A stretch of 64,000 nucleotides of DNA from assembly GCF_021390435.2 (NCBI RefSeq), contig NZ_JAJVCN010000002.1:2356001-2420000 (forward strand). The letters are read 5' to 3'. The notes below the pieces were generated by a model that saw nothing but the letters and a program-made list of their open reading frames with translations, had not been told where the DNA came from and searched no databases. Made by a program: the position numbers and the translations under genes. Below, in pieces: positions 1 to 9,039 of the stretch; within the stretch, counting starts at the first letter, position 1, and the number at the start of each line of letters is the position of its first letter. Source of the stretch: Kibdelosporangium philippinense. GTDB lineage: Bacteria > Actinomycetota > Actinomycetes > Mycobacteriales > Pseudonocardiaceae.

Positions 1-117
1 CCGGTGGTCGCCTTGAGTGTGGGAGCGTTGGCGACCATCGGCGTCGCCGCGTCGTTCTCGTTCAACAACAACGTGGTCCGCTCGTACAGCGGCGTGGTCA
101 CGGAGGACCGGGCCTGA
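1..117 (+). CDS. C-terminal end of an unidentified membrane protein (partial)
   Basis: Reading frame 1 is open from the window edge to a TGA at 115-117. It encodes about 38 residues: a short hydrophobic stretch (ALATIGVAA), then a polar tail with NNN and ending in TEDRA. This would fit the last transmembrane helix and cytoplasmic tail of a transporter or permease, but too little is present to name a family. The gene converges on the AAA+ ATPase gene and its last 20 bases overlap that gene's 3' end. Confidence 0.45.
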   Translation, partial: PVVALSVGALATIGVAASFSFNNNVVRSYSGVVTEDRA

Positions 118-979
118 AAGCCTCGACCGCGGTGAACAGGTCGTCCACGGTCAGCCGCTCGGGGTTCTCGGCCAGGTCCGGGCGCTGGGCAACCGCGGCG
201 AGGATGGCCTTGCGAGTACGTCTGCCGTCGAAACCGGCGCAACAGTCGGCGAGTTTGGCGTGCAGGGCGTCGTCCTCGACCAGCCCGCGCAACGACGGCC
301 AGAGGGCCGCGAGCTCCACCAACGAGGACCGGATGATCCGCGCCAGCACGTCCGTGTCCGGCAAATCGAGCCGCAGCACCAGATCCGCCCGCGACAGGAA
401 CGCCTCGTCGACGCCCTCGGTGAAGTTGGTCGTGGCAAGCAACAGCACGTGCGGACACGTGGCACGCAGCGCGTCCAAACCGGACAGCACGGCGTCTGTC
501 GCGCGATGCACATCCACCGGGTTGGTCTCGAACGACGCGGTGCTGCGCCGCACAGCCAACGCCTCCACCTCGTCGACCAGCACGACGGTGTGCGGTCGGC
601 GCGCGGCGAGTTCCGGCAGCGTCTCGGCGAACAGCCTGCGCACCCCGCGCTGGCTCTCACCGAGCATTTCACTCGGGAAGTCGTGCGGGTCCACCTCGAC
701 GAACGTCGTCGCCCCGCGGTTGGCCACCGCCATCGCCGCAGCCTGCGCCAAGCCTTGGCACAGCGTCGTTTTGCCGGTGCCGGGCGGCCCGGCGAGCACG
801 ACGAGACCGTGCGGCGGGCCGGACAGCGACTGCAGCGCCCGGCCGTGGCGCAGCACGAGAACCGCAGTACCGAGCAGCCGTTCTTTCGTCCCCGGCGGCA
901 CGATGATCGACTCCCACGGTCCGTCGTGGTGGTCGGCAGGCAGGACGTGGATTCCGCTGACGCCGTGCGGGAGGCTCAT
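98..979 (-). CDS. Pch2/TRIP13-like AAA+ ATPase
   Basis: AAA+ ATPase of about 293 residues. Counted from the upstream ATG at 1009, Walker A (GPPGTGKT) is at residues 74-81 and Walker B (VVLVDEVEAL) at about 142-151. A sensor-1 segment TTNFTEGVDEAF then runs into SRADL. The Walker A followed by LCQGLAQ, the DEVEAL and the NxTExxDxAFxxRAD pattern closely match Pch2/TRIP13, the remodeller of HORMA proteins in eukaryotes and in some bacterial CBASS systems. I see no HORMA or nucleotidyltransferase gene nearby. It is last in a minus-strand operon. I chose ATG 979 because it overlaps the cupin stop as ATGA; ATG 1009 in the same frame is the alternative. Family call is good; the substrate is unknown and could be one of the bicupins. 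Confidence 0.8.
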   Translation of the reverse strand: MSLPHGVSGIHVLPADHHDGPWESIIVPPGTKERLLGTAVLVLRHGRALQSLSGPPHGLVVLAGPPGTGKTTLCQGLAQAAAMAVANRGATTFVEVDPHDFPSEMLGESQRGVRRLFAETLPELAARRPHTVVLVDEVEALAVRRSTASFETNPVDVHRATDAVLSGLDALRATCPHVLLLATTNFTEGVDEAFLSRADLVLRLDLPDTDVLARIIRSSLVELAALWPSLRGLVEDDALHAKLADCCAGFDGRRTRKAILAAVAQRPDLAENPERLTVDDLFTAVEAFRPGPP

Positions 980-2043
980 GGCCAGGTCGGCCGTTCGAGT
1001 GCGGGCCATTCGATCGTCGTCGGATCACCGGCCTGCTTGTCGCGGATGACGTTCGGCGGCTCCTCGAACAACACCAGCGGGTCGCAGAGCGCCCGCATGG
1101 TCTCCAGCAGGCTGTCGAACATGTGGATGCGGACGACCTTCGCGGTGTTCTCCGGGTGATCGTTGAAGTGCTGGTGCCACAGGAAATGGTCGACGACGAT
1201 GACGTCGCCCTTCTTCCACCGGTGCGTGGTGCCACCCTCCGGCTCGGTGCCGAGGTAGGTGCGGCCCTCGCCGTCCAGCACGTACAGCCACGCCTCACCG
1301 GGGTGGCGGTGCATCGACTGGCCCCGGCCCGGTCCGATCTCGAACATCGCCATCGTGATGCCGGACGCCTGGTAGCCGATCGCCCGGTCGAGCAGGAACG
1401 TGGTCCTGGTGCCCCGCGGGGTGTTGACCAACTCGAGGTCGTCCCAACTGGTGTGCAGCCGACCTGCACGGCGGTTGGTCTGCTCGCGGCCGACTCGGCG
1501 GATACGGCGCGCATATGGGTCGTCGCCGTCGAGGTGCGTGCTGAACGCCGGCCTCCCAGGCAGTTCCGCGACCGGGGTGTGGCCGGCGTCCTCAAGCACG
1601 TTCATGCCCATCGTCGCGAGCATCGGCTCGCTGGAGAACGTCAGGTACCGCGCGACTTCCGTACCGTCGTTGCCCGAGCGGTGCCACGCCCACGCGGGGA
1701 TGTGCAGCGAGTCGCCGGGACCCCAGTCGATACGTTCGCCGTCGATCTCCGTCCAGCCCCAGCCCGCGACGACGAGCACCATGGCATCCCACGAATGCCG
1801 GTGGATCGTGGTCGTCGCGCCGGGGTCGAACTCGTGGGCAAGCGCGTCCATCGTCCGCGTCGGGCGCTCGCCGTCCTCACCGACGTAGACACCCACCCGG
1901 TGGCCGCGTTCGGTCTTGTGCATCACGACGTCCTCGACCGCGACCACGTCACGGTGATTGGCCCGCCAGTCCTCGATGAACTTGGCACGCCTGGCTTTCT
2001 GCACGTGATAGTGACTGACACCGGTTGTCGTCCGCGTGGTCAC
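976..2043 (-). CDS. bicupin protein, gentisate/quercetin dioxygenase-like
   Basis: Protein of 355 residues with two cupin barrels. The first carries HRHSWDAM and, further on, HIPAWAWHRS; the second carries HRHPGEAW and HFLWHQHFN, which supply the usual 2-His/Glu/His metal ligands. In the first barrel an Asp stands where the ligand Glu is usual. Bicupins of this form include gentisate 1,2-dioxygenase and sugar or aromatic-acid oxygenases, so an Fe(II) or Mn(II) oxygenase or isomerase role is plausible but the substrate is not readable. The GTG start at 2043 has a strong AGGAGG a few bases upstream. It follows the MFS gene by 10 bp and overlaps the ATPase by 4 bp, so co-expression is very likely. 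Confidence 0.8.
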   Translation of the reverse strand: MTTRTTTGVSHYHVQKARRAKFIEDWRANHRDVVAVEDVVMHKTERGHRVGVYVGEDGERPTRTMDALAHEFDPGATTTIHRHSWDAMVLVVAGWGWTEIDGERIDWGPGDSLHIPAWAWHRSGNDGTEVARYLTFSSEPMLATMGMNVLEDAGHTPVAELPGRPAFSTHLDGDDPYARRIRRVGREQTNRRAGRLHTSWDDLELVNTPRGTRTTFLLDRAIGYQASGITMAMFEIGPGRGQSMHRHPGEAWLYVLDGEGRTYLGTEPEGGTTHRWKKGDVIVVDHFLWHQHFNDHPENTAKVVRIHMFDSLLETMRALCDPLVLFEEPPNVIRDKQAGDPTTIEWPALERPTWP

Positions 2044-2053
2044 CTGATACCTC

Positions 2054-3193
2054 CTAGCTGGGTTGTACGAGTGCGGCCCCTCTGCCGCGTACGACCGCTG
2101 CGCTCACCGCGATCAGCACGCCGATGGCGCCCATGGCCGCCGTCAACGGGAATGCCAGCACCGCACCGGAAACCGCGAGCGGTCCACCGAACAGCGCGGC
2201 CGCGCGGAACGTGCCCGCGGCGGCGATCGCCTCCCCGCGTTCCTCCGGATGGACCGCGACCGTGGCGATCGCGGGCCCGATGGTCTGCAACGCTCCGGCG
2301 CCGAGCCCGGAGATCCCGAGCAGGACAGCCGCGAGCGGCCATGACTCGGCGACGGGCACCACAAGCCCGATCCCGCCACCGGCAGCGATCGTGCCGAGGA
2401 CAAACGACCGGCCGATCCACTGCCCACGTACCCGCCCGACAATCGCGGCGCCAATGAGCGCCGTGCCGTTGGCGACGGTGACGAGCGCGCCCACAGTCGA
2501 TGAGGACTGCCTCGCCGAGTCGAGCGCGACTGGTACGAAACTGCCCAGCAGGCCGCGCCAAGCTCCCGCGCTGACGCCCGCCCAGCAACCGACGTCCACT
2601 CCTGGCCGCCGCCAGATCCCACCCGGCGGCCGATCGGCCGGCGGCTGGAACGGTGGCAGCCGGTCGAGCAGCAGCGCGGGCACTATCGCGGCGCACGCCA
2701 CGACAGCCCCGAGGATGAGCGCCAGCTGCGCGGAGATCTCGATGAGCACGCCCGCCAGCACCGGTCCGACGAGCAAACCGAAGCTGGACACGAAGTTGAT
2801 CGTCGCGAGCGCGCCGACGGGGCGGCGGTCGCCCCGCACGACATGCGTCTGGCTACCGGTCCAGTAGCACGCGCGCGCCACTCCCTGCAGCAGCTGCGCG
2901 ATCGTGAACGGGACGACCGCCACGGACATAACGACAAGCCCTGACGACAACCCGAGGGTGACGCCGGCACCGACGATGAGCACCCAGTCGCCGACGCGCC
3001 GCATCACCCAGCCAAGCGCGAACCGGGTGGCCATCTGCGCGACCGCAGAGACGGCGGTGAGAAAGCCGACCTCCGCGACCGAGTAACCGGCCCGCAGAGC
3101 CACAAGCGGGAAGGCGACGCTGGCGATGCCCAGTGAGCAGGAGAAGAGCGCCGCGCCTCCTGCTGACGCGGCCTGGTCACGCGACGGCCGCAT
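2054..3193 (-). CDS. MFS transporter
   Basis: Hydrophobic protein of 379 residues with about twelve predicted transmembrane segments and major facilitator features: a basic loop between helices 2 and 3 (GWVMRRVGD) and a central loop of about 30 residues (around 195-225) rich in Pro and Arg. It lies between two bicupin genes with spacings of about 10 bp, so the operon probably moves and oxidises the same small molecule. The direction of transport cannot be read from sequence. Confidence 0.85.
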   Translation of the reverse strand: MRPSRDQAASAGGAALFSCSLGIASVAFPLVALRAGYSVAEVGFLTAVSAVAQMATRFALGWVMRRVGDWVLIVGAGVTLGLSSGLVVMSVAVVPFTIAQLLQGVARACYWTGSQTHVVRGDRRPVGALATINFVSSFGLLVGPVLAGVLIEISAQLALILGAVVACAAIVPALLLDRLPPFQPPADRPPGGIWRRPGVDVGCWAGVSAGAWRGLLGSFVPVALDSARQSSSTVGALVTVANGTALIGAAIVGRVRGQWIGRSFVLGTIAAGGGIGLVVPVAESWPLAAVLLGISGLGAGALQTIGPAIATVAVHPEERGEAIAAAGTFRAAALFGGPLAVSGAVLAFPLTAAMGAIGVLIAVSAAVVRGRGAALVQPS

Positions 3194-3202
3194 TTGGCGC
3201 CG

Positions 3203-4228
3203 TCAGGCGTTGGATTCGGTGAGCCGCCCGGCGGGCGCGCTCTCGGAGGCAGGCTCGAAGTAGTGGACCGTGTCGTAGCCGAGGTGCTTGAAGACCCGGT
3301 TCTGGGCGTTGAACAGGCGCAGTGGCGTGCCGTCCGCGGCGAACAGCTGGCACACGTGGTTCTGCGGTACGTACAGCGTGTCGCCCTTGGTGATCTCGTA
3401 GCGCTTGGGCTCGAGGGCGATGCGCGCGTAGTACTTCTCGGCGATCTCGGCCTCGACCTCCCACTGCAGGGCGTAGCCGCCGCCGTCGAGGACGTAGTAG
3501 ACCTCGTCGGCCATCTTCCAGTACTTGCCGCTCCTGCCGCCCGCGGGGATATCGAGCTCGAAGGCGTCGACACTGAAGATGCGGGCATCGGTCCGCGCCG
3601 GCGAGGACATGACGCGCACCCGGCCGAGCGGCGTGTCCTCCCAGACGGTGTCCGACGGCGAGATGACCTTCTTGCGGTCGAGCACGCCCTGGGTCCACAC
3701 GCGTGACCAGTCCTCGCGCGGACCGAACTCGGACTCGCGCTCGACCGGGCCGGAGCGGCCCTGCTGGATCAGGCCCATGAACATGAAGGTGCTCTTGGCC
3801 TTCACCACCAGCGCGACAGCCTTCTCATCGTGCGGGTTGAAGTGCCGATGCACGGAGTCGGTGTGGACGAAGACGAGGTCGTCCTTGGCCCAGTCGTAGC
3901 GCTTGTCGTCGTGGATCTCGTAACCGCGGCCCTCGATAATATAGAAGGCAGCCTCGTTCTGGTGACCATGCCCGTGGTTCGACGACTCCGCGGGCAGCTC
4001 GACGAAGTGGACCTGGATCGTCTGGGTCAGGAAGTCCTCGTCCCCCGGCCCGATCCGCCACCAGGTGCGGCTCTTGGCACTGTCGCCCGAGTGCGCGACC
4101 TTGGCGTCGTCGACGACAACGGAGTCGTCCCGGACCCGCTCGGCGGCGAGCTGCCGCTGGCGGAACTCCCCGAGCCCGTAGGTCTCCGACGTCAGTCCAC
4201 GCACGAACACGCGTCCGCTCTTACCCAA
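3203..4228 (-). CDS. second bicupin protein
   Basis: Protein of 341 residues and first gene of the minus-strand operon. The N-terminal cupin shows HGHGHQNEAAFY and later VHTDSVHRHFNPH, a full His/His/Glu/His metal site. The C-terminal cupin keeps the barrel pattern (DEVYYVLDGGGY, then DTLYVPQNHVCQLF) but has fewer metal-ligand histidines, so only the first barrel may be catalytic. It is only distantly similar to the other bicupin in the operon, so two different steps are more likely than a simple duplication. Confidence 0.78.
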   Translation of the reverse strand: MGKSGRVFVRGLTSETYGLGEFRQRQLAAERVRDDSVVVDDAKVAHSGDSAKSRTWWRIGPGDEDFLTQTIQVHFVELPAESSNHGHGHQNEAAFYIIEGRGYEIHDDKRYDWAKDDLVFVHTDSVHRHFNPHDEKAVALVVKAKSTFMFMGLIQQGRSGPVERESEFGPREDWSRVWTQGVLDRKKVISPSDTVWEDTPLGRVRVMSSPARTDARIFSVDAFELDIPAGGRSGKYWKMADEVYYVLDGGGYALQWEVEAEIAEKYYARIALEPKRYEITKGDTLYVPQNHVCQLFAADGTPLRLFNAQNRVFKHLGYDTVHYFEPASESAPAGRLTESNA

Positions 4229-4690
4229 CTCATCCTCCGAATGACCTCGACGAGCACGACCAGGCGGCGCGGATGCGGCATCCGTGCTCTTCCCCGAGCC
4301 AGGATCGACAGGGCCAATGGTATTACCGTTCTACCTAGTGCGCAATGAAGTCGCCTACAGGGTGGGACCGCCAGCATCGTGCGACGACGGAGCACGACGG
4401 ATGGACACCAGCTCATCCGACCGAGACCAGGCCGTTACCCCAGCTCGCCCGCCGCCCCACAGGGCGAGGTGAGCACCGTGAGCTTGGTGTGGACTTTCGT
4501 ACACGAGGTTGGGGCCTTGGCGGTCATCGCATGCCCGTCAGGACCTGAGCGGCGGCCGACAGCGGTTCGCAGGAATGGGTTCAAGGGTGTTTGTCAAGGG
4601 CTTTGGACCCTATCGAGGCCCAAGACGGGAGCTGCAGAATTTCGCAACTATTGGTCCTGCGTAGTCTTCGGTCGCTTGGGGGAGCCAGTG
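4229..4690. promoter_or_regulatory. divergent intergenic region with a possible GntR/FadR-type operator
   Basis: About 460 bases separate the bicupin operon (minus) from the hibernation-factor gene (plus). I see no convincing gene here. At 4318-4328 the sequence TGGTATTACCG resembles the TNGTNNNACNA half-palindromic operator of FadR-like GntR regulators; it sits about 90 bases upstream of the bicupin start, where it could control that operon. No GntR gene is in the window, so this is only a candidate. Confidence 0.3.
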
Positions 4691-5503
4691 GTGGCGAGGA
4701 GGTCAAACAGGGTGATCCCTGGAGACATCGTGGTACAGACCACGGGCGAGGTGTTGGACAGCGCCCGGGACTATGTGCGGAGGCAGGTCGCCGCGTTCAT
4801 CCGGCGGCTTCCGTGGCCGCTGGTGTCGGCCCGGGTGAAGCTCACTGTGTTCAGCCGTGCCAGCGGTCCGTGGGCGGCCCTGGCTCAGGTCAACCTGGAG
4901 TTGCGGGACCATCCGGTTCGGGCGCAGGTGCCGGTGGCGTTCTTGCACGAGGCGGGCCGCCTGTTGCGGCTGCGGCTGGCGGCGCAGGTCGCCAGGCTGA
5001 CCCATCCTGATATGCCGCGGCCATGGCCATCCGAAACATGCAGGGGTGTGCAGCCGGTGTCACATGCTGCTCGGAGGCGCGCGATCGTCCGCCGCAAGTC
5101 GTACCCGCTGTCTCGGTGCACACCGGATCAGGCGGCGCTGACGATGGACGTGATGGACTACGACTTCCACCTGTTCACCGATGCGGACACGGGTCAGGAC
5201 AGCCTGATCTACCGGGTCGGCCCAACCGGCTATCGGCTGGCTCGCCTGTCTGGGATGGCGCCGCCCTCGGCGCCGGTCACGGTGCCGCTGACGATCAACG
5301 TGCACCCTGTGCCGGAAGCGACCTTGGAGCAGGCGGTGGCGCGACTGACCGCGACCGAGATGCCGTACCAGTTCTTCCGCGACCACGCCACCGGCCGAGG
5401 CGCGGTGCTTTACAGGCGCTATGACGGCAACTACGGCCTACTGGCCCCCGCGCCACCTGACCAGGAACGGCCGGACGCGGAGGCAATCCACGATGGACAG
5501 TGA
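4691..5503 (+). CDS. long ribosome-hibernation factor (Rv0079/RafH-like)
   Basis: Protein of about 270 residues of the HPF/RaiA superfamily. Residues about 10-115 form the ribosome-binding S30AE-like domain. Two copies of the C-terminal dimerisation domain follow, seen as YDFHLFTDADTG...LIYR and MPYQFFRDHATGRG...LYRR. One N-domain with two C-domains and this length match the mycobacterial dormancy proteins Rv0079 and RafH, which stabilise ribosomes in hypoxia. The frame is open from 4379, but protein-like sequence begins at the GTG pair 4688/4691 behind GGGAG; I chose 4691. The downstream flavoprotein gene starts inside this one (11-bp overlap), as Rv0080 follows Rv0079. Confidence 0.82.
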   Translation: MARRSNRVIPGDIVVQTTGEVLDSARDYVRRQVAAFIRRLPWPLVSARVKLTVFSRASGPWAALAQVNLELRDHPVRAQVPVAFLHEAGRLLRLRLAAQVARLTHPDMPRPWPSETCRGVQPVSHAARRRAIVRRKSYPLSRCTPDQAALTMDVMDYDFHLFTDADTGQDSLIYRVGPTGYRLARLSGMAPPSAPVTVPLTINVHPVPEATLEQAVARLTATEMPYQFFRDHATGRGAVLYRRYDGNYGLLAPAPPDQERPDAEAIHDGQ

Positions 5504-5906
5504 GCCGCGTTGGCTGAAGGAATTGACAACGGCGGATTCACTCCGCCTGCTCGGTAGCGTGGCCTTCGGCCGGATGGTGTTCAATCAGCACGCTTTGCCA
5601 GCGATTCGACTGCTGAACCATGTCGTCGACGACGATGCGGTCATCGTGCGCACGCACCTGGGGGCGGCGGCGCTGGGCACGGTAGGCATGGTGGTGGCCT
5701 ACGAGGCGGACGCGATCGACGCGCACACACGTCTGGGGTGGAGCGTGGTCGTGACCGGTGTTGCCCGGCTAGTCACGGATCCTGACAGGGTGGCGCGCTA
5801 CGAGCAAATGCTGCGCCCCTGGGTACGCGAACAGATGGTCCACGTGATCCGCATCGATCCCGAGATCGTCACTGGCTACGAAATGCTCGACGGCGCGGAC
5901 TTCTGA
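5493..5906 (+). CDS. pyridoxamine 5'-phosphate oxidase-family split-barrel protein
   Basis: 137 residues, the size and pattern of a single-domain FMN-binding split barrel (GRMVFNQHALPAIRLLNHVVDDDAVIVRT, quoted in part; then VVVTGVARLVTDPD). Such proteins bind FMN or F420 and reduce small substrates or sense redox state. The ATG at 5493 overlaps the end of the hibernation-factor gene by 11 bases with GGAGG upstream, so the two are translationally coupled. M. tuberculosis Rv0080, the neighbour of Rv0079, is the same kind of protein, which supports a hypoxia-response role by synteny. Confidence 0.8.
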   Translation: MDSEPRWLKELTTADSLRLLGSVAFGRMVFNQHALPAIRLLNHVVDDDAVIVRTHLGAAALGTVGMVVAYEADAIDAHTRLGWSVVVTGVARLVTDPDRVARYEQMLRPWVREQMVHVIRIDPEIVTGYEMLDGADF

Positions 5907-5926
5907 CCAACGACACGAGGTTCTGG

Positions 5927-7204
5927 GTGATCACGAAAAGCATTGCGGCGCGGCTGCGTTCCTGGTTGGCACGGGCCTATCTGGTCTATCTGACCAGAGT
6001 GCGCAAGACGGACGTCTCCCGGATGCCGTTCGTTCCGCAGCCTGCGCTGTTCCCGCTGAAACGAGACGGCCTGGATCCGGTGGCCGAGCTGTCCCGGATT
6101 CGCGACGAGCAGCCGGTCAGCAGACTCCCGTTGCCATTCGGCATGACCGTGTGGCTAGTCACCGGCTACGACGAGGTGCAGGCCGTCCTCGGCGATACCG
6201 CCACGTTCAGCAACGACTTTTCCAACCCGGGCATCGTCGGGATCGGTGCGGAGCATAACCCTGGTGGCTTGGGGTTCAGCGATCCCCCGGCCCACACCCG
6301 GTTGCGGCGCATGCTGACCCCAGAGTTCACGATGCACCGGCTGAAACCGCTCGCCCCGCTGATTCAGGCCATTGTGGACACCCAGCTCGATCGCCTTGCG
6401 GCGCACGGCGACCGGCCGGTCGACCTGGTCGGAGAGTTCGCGCTGCCGATCCCGTCCCTGATCATCTGCGAACTGCTCGACGTGCCCTACGAAGACCGCG
6501 CGGACTTCCAGCGACTGAGCATGGCCCGCTTCGACCTGTTCGGCAGTGCGAACGCCTCACTGGGTGCTGTCTCGGAGTCGTTGGCCTACCTGCTCGAGCT
6601 GGTGAAAAGGCAGCGCACACAACCCTCCGACGGGCTGCTCGGCAGGCTCGTGCGAGCACACGGTGACGAGATCGACGACCAGGAGCTCGCAGGGGTCGCC
6701 GATGGCCTGCTGACCGGCGGGTTCGAGACAACCGCGAGCATGCTCGCCCTGGGCGCCCTGGCGCTGCTGCAAGATCCGGACCTCGCGGCCCGGATGCAGG
6801 ACGAGGACACGATCGGACCATCTGTCGACGAGTTGCTGCGCTACTTGACCGTGGTGCAGCTCGCGTTCCCGCGATTCGCCCGTACAGACATCCAGATCGC
6901 CGGAACGATGATCCGCAAAGGGGACATCGTGCTCTGCTCGTTGAGCGCGGCCAACCGCGACCCGGCGCTCGGCACGGACATGGACGTGCTTGACCCGGCC
7001 CGCTCGGTTCCGCCGCACCTGGCCTTCGGGTATGGCGTGCACCGATGTCTCGGCGCGGAACTCACCCGGATGGAACTCCGCGCCGCCTATCCCGCGCTGC
7101 GGCCGGCCATCTCACCGAGCGAGTTGTCGTTCCGGAAGCTCTCGCTCGTCTACGGGATCGAGACCCTGCCCGTGCTCCTTCACGTCACGCGAGGCGGTGT
7201 TTGA
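5927..7204 (+). CDS. cytochrome P450
   Basis: 425-residue soluble P450. Visible landmarks are the I-helix GGFETTAS at 264-271, the ExxR motif ELLR at 302-305 and the heme loop [10 protein letters not shown] at 367-376 with the heme-thiolate Cys at 374. The acid-alcohol pair of the I-helix is E-T. No ferredoxin or reductase gene is adjacent. It lies 20 bases after the split-barrel gene, so it is probably in the same transcript. Its last 20 bases overlap the 3' end of the convergent PEPCK gene. The start is GTG 5927. The substrate cannot be inferred. Confidence 0.9.
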   Translation: MITKSIAARLRSWLARAYLVYLTRVRKTDVSRMPFVPQPALFPLKRDGLDPVAELSRIRDEQPVSRLPLPFGMTVWLVTGYDEVQAVLGDTATFSNDFSNPGIVGIGAEHNPGGLGFSDPPAHTRLRRMLTPEFTMHRLKPLAPLIQAIVDTQLDRLAAHGDRPVDLVGEFALPIPSLIICELLDVPYEDRADFQRLSMARFDLFGSANASLGAVSESLAYLLELVKRQRTQPSDGLLGRLVRAHGDEIDDQELAGVADGLLTGGFETTASMLALGALALLQDPDLAARMQDEDTIGPSVDELLRYLTVVQLAFPRFARTDIQIAGTMIRKGDIVLCSLSAANRDPALGTDMDVLDPARSVPPHLAFGYGVHRCLGAELTRMELRAAYPALRPAISPSELSFRKLSLVYGIETLPVLLHVTRGGV

Positions 7205-8999
7205 GGGCTTCGAGTTCGTCGTGCAGTGGGGTGGGTAGTTTGTCGCCGATCGTGGTGAACCACTCCTCGATCAGCGGGATCTCGGTGCGCCACTCGTCGA
7301 GGTCGACTTCCAATACGGCCTCAATGTCCTCGACGGGGGTGTCCAGGCCTTTCATGTCGAGCGCGCCTGTGGTGGGGACCCAGCCGATTGGTGTGTCGAC
7401 GGCGGGCGCGGTGCCTTCGATGCGTTCGATGGCCCACTTGAGTACGCGGGCGTTCTCGCTGAATCCCGGCCAGAGGAACCGGCCGTCGGCGTCGCGTCGG
7501 AACCAGTTGACGTAGAAGATCTTCGGCAGTTTGGTGGCGTCGGCGTGTTTGCCGGTGTCGATCCAGTGCTGGAAGTAGTCCCCGGCGTGGTAGCCGATGA
7601 ACGGCAGCATTGCCATCGGATCCCGCCGCACCACACCGACCTGACCTGTTGCGGCGGCGGTGGTCTCCGAGGAGAGGGTGGCGCCGAGGAACACCCCGTG
7701 CTGCCAGTCCCGGGATTCGGTGACCAGCGGGATCGTGGTGGCCCGTCGGCCGCCGAAGAAGATCGCCGAGATCGGCACGCCGTTCGGGTCGTCCCATTCC
7801 GGCGCGGTGATCGGGCATTGCGCGATCGGGGTGCAGTAGCGGGAGTTGGGGTGCGAGGTGAGCTCGTCGCTGGCCAGCGTCCAGTGTTCGCGCTTCCATG
7901 TGGTCAGGCGGTCCGGTGGGACCTCGGAGTAGCCCTCCCACCACACGTCGCCATCGTCGGTGAGCGCGACGTTGGTGAAGATCGAGTTTCCTGTGTAGAG
8001 GGTGCGCATGGCGTTCGGGTTGGTCTTCCACCCCGTTCCCGGGGCGACGCCGAAGAACCCGTTCTCCGGGTTCACCGCATACAGGCGGCCGTCCTCGCCG
8101 AAGCGCAGCCACGCGATGTCGTCGCCCAGGGTTTCGACTTTCCAGCCGGGGATGGCCGGTTCGAGCATGGCCAGGTTGGTCTTTCCGCAGGCGCTGGGGA
8201 ACGCGGCGGCGATGTAGTGGACCTTCTGCTCGGGTGAGGTGAGTTTGAGGATCAGCATGTGTTCGGCCAGCCAGCCCTCCTCGCGGCCGATCACCGAGGC
8301 GATCCGCAGCGAGTAGCACTTCTTGCCCAGCAGCGCGTTTCCGCCGTAGCCGGAGCCGTAGCTCCAGACCATCCGTTCCTCGGGGAACTGGCTAATGTAT
8401 TTGGTCTGGTCACAGGGCCACGGCACGTCCTTCTGACCGGGCTTGAGCGGCGCGCCCACGGAATGCAGGCAGCGCACGAACTCGGCGTCGTCGCCGAACA
8501 GCGCCAACGCTTTGCTGCCCATGCGGGTCATGATGTGCATCGAGGCGACCACGTACTCGGAGTCGGTGATCTCCACGCCCAGCATGGGTTTCTCCGCGGT
8601 CAGCGGGCCCATGCAGAACGGGATCACGTACATGGTGCGACCGGCCATGCTGCCTCGGTAATGCTCGGTCATGATGACCTTCATGTCGATCGGATCCATC
8701 CAGTTGTTGGTTGGACCCGCGTCGGCCTCGTAAGTCGAACAGATGAAGGTGCGGTCTTCCACCCGGGCGACGTCACTCGGATCTGAGGCACACCAGAAGG
8801 AATTGGGCTTCTGCCGGAGGCGCACAAAGGTCCCCGCTGTGACCAGCTTGCCGGTGATTGTCCGCCATTCCTCGTCCGAGCCGTCGCACCACACCACTTC
8901 CGCCGGGGTGGTCAGCTCGGCGACCTGACGTACCCAGGCGAGCAACGATTGGTGTGTGGTCGGTGTCTGGTCCAGGCCGGGGATGGTGGCTGCGGTCAT
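7185..8999 (-). CDS. pckG: phosphoenolpyruvate carboxykinase (GTP)
   Basis: 604 residues, the normal length of GTP-dependent PEPCK, which converts oxaloacetate plus GTP to PEP, CO2 and GDP at the entry to gluconeogenesis. The kinase-1 loop [12 protein letters not shown] is intact, as are an RxGS substrate segment ([13 protein letters not shown]), the [16 protein letters not shown] segment and FFGGRR. ATG 8999 is preceded by AAGGAG. It is the last gene of a minus-strand operon led by a small protein and an ArsR regulator. Control by an ArsR box is unusual for PEPCK and suggests use in a stress or anaerobic state. Confidence 0.95.
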   Translation of the reverse strand: MTAATIPGLDQTPTTHQSLLAWVRQVAELTTPAEVVWCDGSDEEWRTITGKLVTAGTFVRLRQKPNSFWCASDPSDVARVEDRTFICSTYEADAGPTNNWMDPIDMKVIMTEHYRGSMAGRTMYVIPFCMGPLTAEKPMLGVEITDSEYVVASMHIMTRMGSKALALFGDDAEFVRCLHSVGAPLKPGQKDVPWPCDQTKYISQFPEERMVWSYGSGYGGNALLGKKCYSLRIASVIGREEGWLAEHMLILKLTSPEQKVHYIAAAFPSACGKTNLAMLEPAIPGWKVETLGDDIAWLRFGEDGRLYAVNPENGFFGVAPGTGWKTNPNAMRTLYTGNSIFTNVALTDDGDVWWEGYSEVPPDRLTTWKREHWTLASDELTSHPNSRYCTPIAQCPITAPEWDDPNGVPISAIFFGGRRATTIPLVTESRDWQHGVFLGATLSSETTAAATGQVGVVRRDPMAMLPFIGYHAGDYFQHWIDTGKHADATKLPKIFYVNWFRRDADGRFLWPGFSENARVLKWAIERIEGTAPAVDTPIGWVPTTGALDMKGLDTPVEDIEAVLEVDLDEWRTEIPLIEEWFTTIGDKLPTPLHDELEALKHRLA

Positions 9000-9039
9000 C
9001 GTGTGTCTCCTTGCGGGCCGCCCGGCGCTTGTCTGCCGG

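Noticed and set aside
98-979. CBASS system around the TRIP13-like ATPase
   Set aside because: No HORMA, nucleotidyltransferase or effector gene is visible in the adjoining 4 kb; the partners are metabolic genes.
4594-4613. DosR-box-like sequence GGGCTTTGGACCC upstream of the hibernation-factor gene
   Set aside because: The arms are separated by seven bases where the DosR consensus has eight, and outer positions do not match, so I do not claim a site.
7185-7204. Overlap of P450 and PEPCK ends seen as an error
   Set aside because: Both C-termini are full length for their families; a 20-bp convergent overlap is ordinary here.
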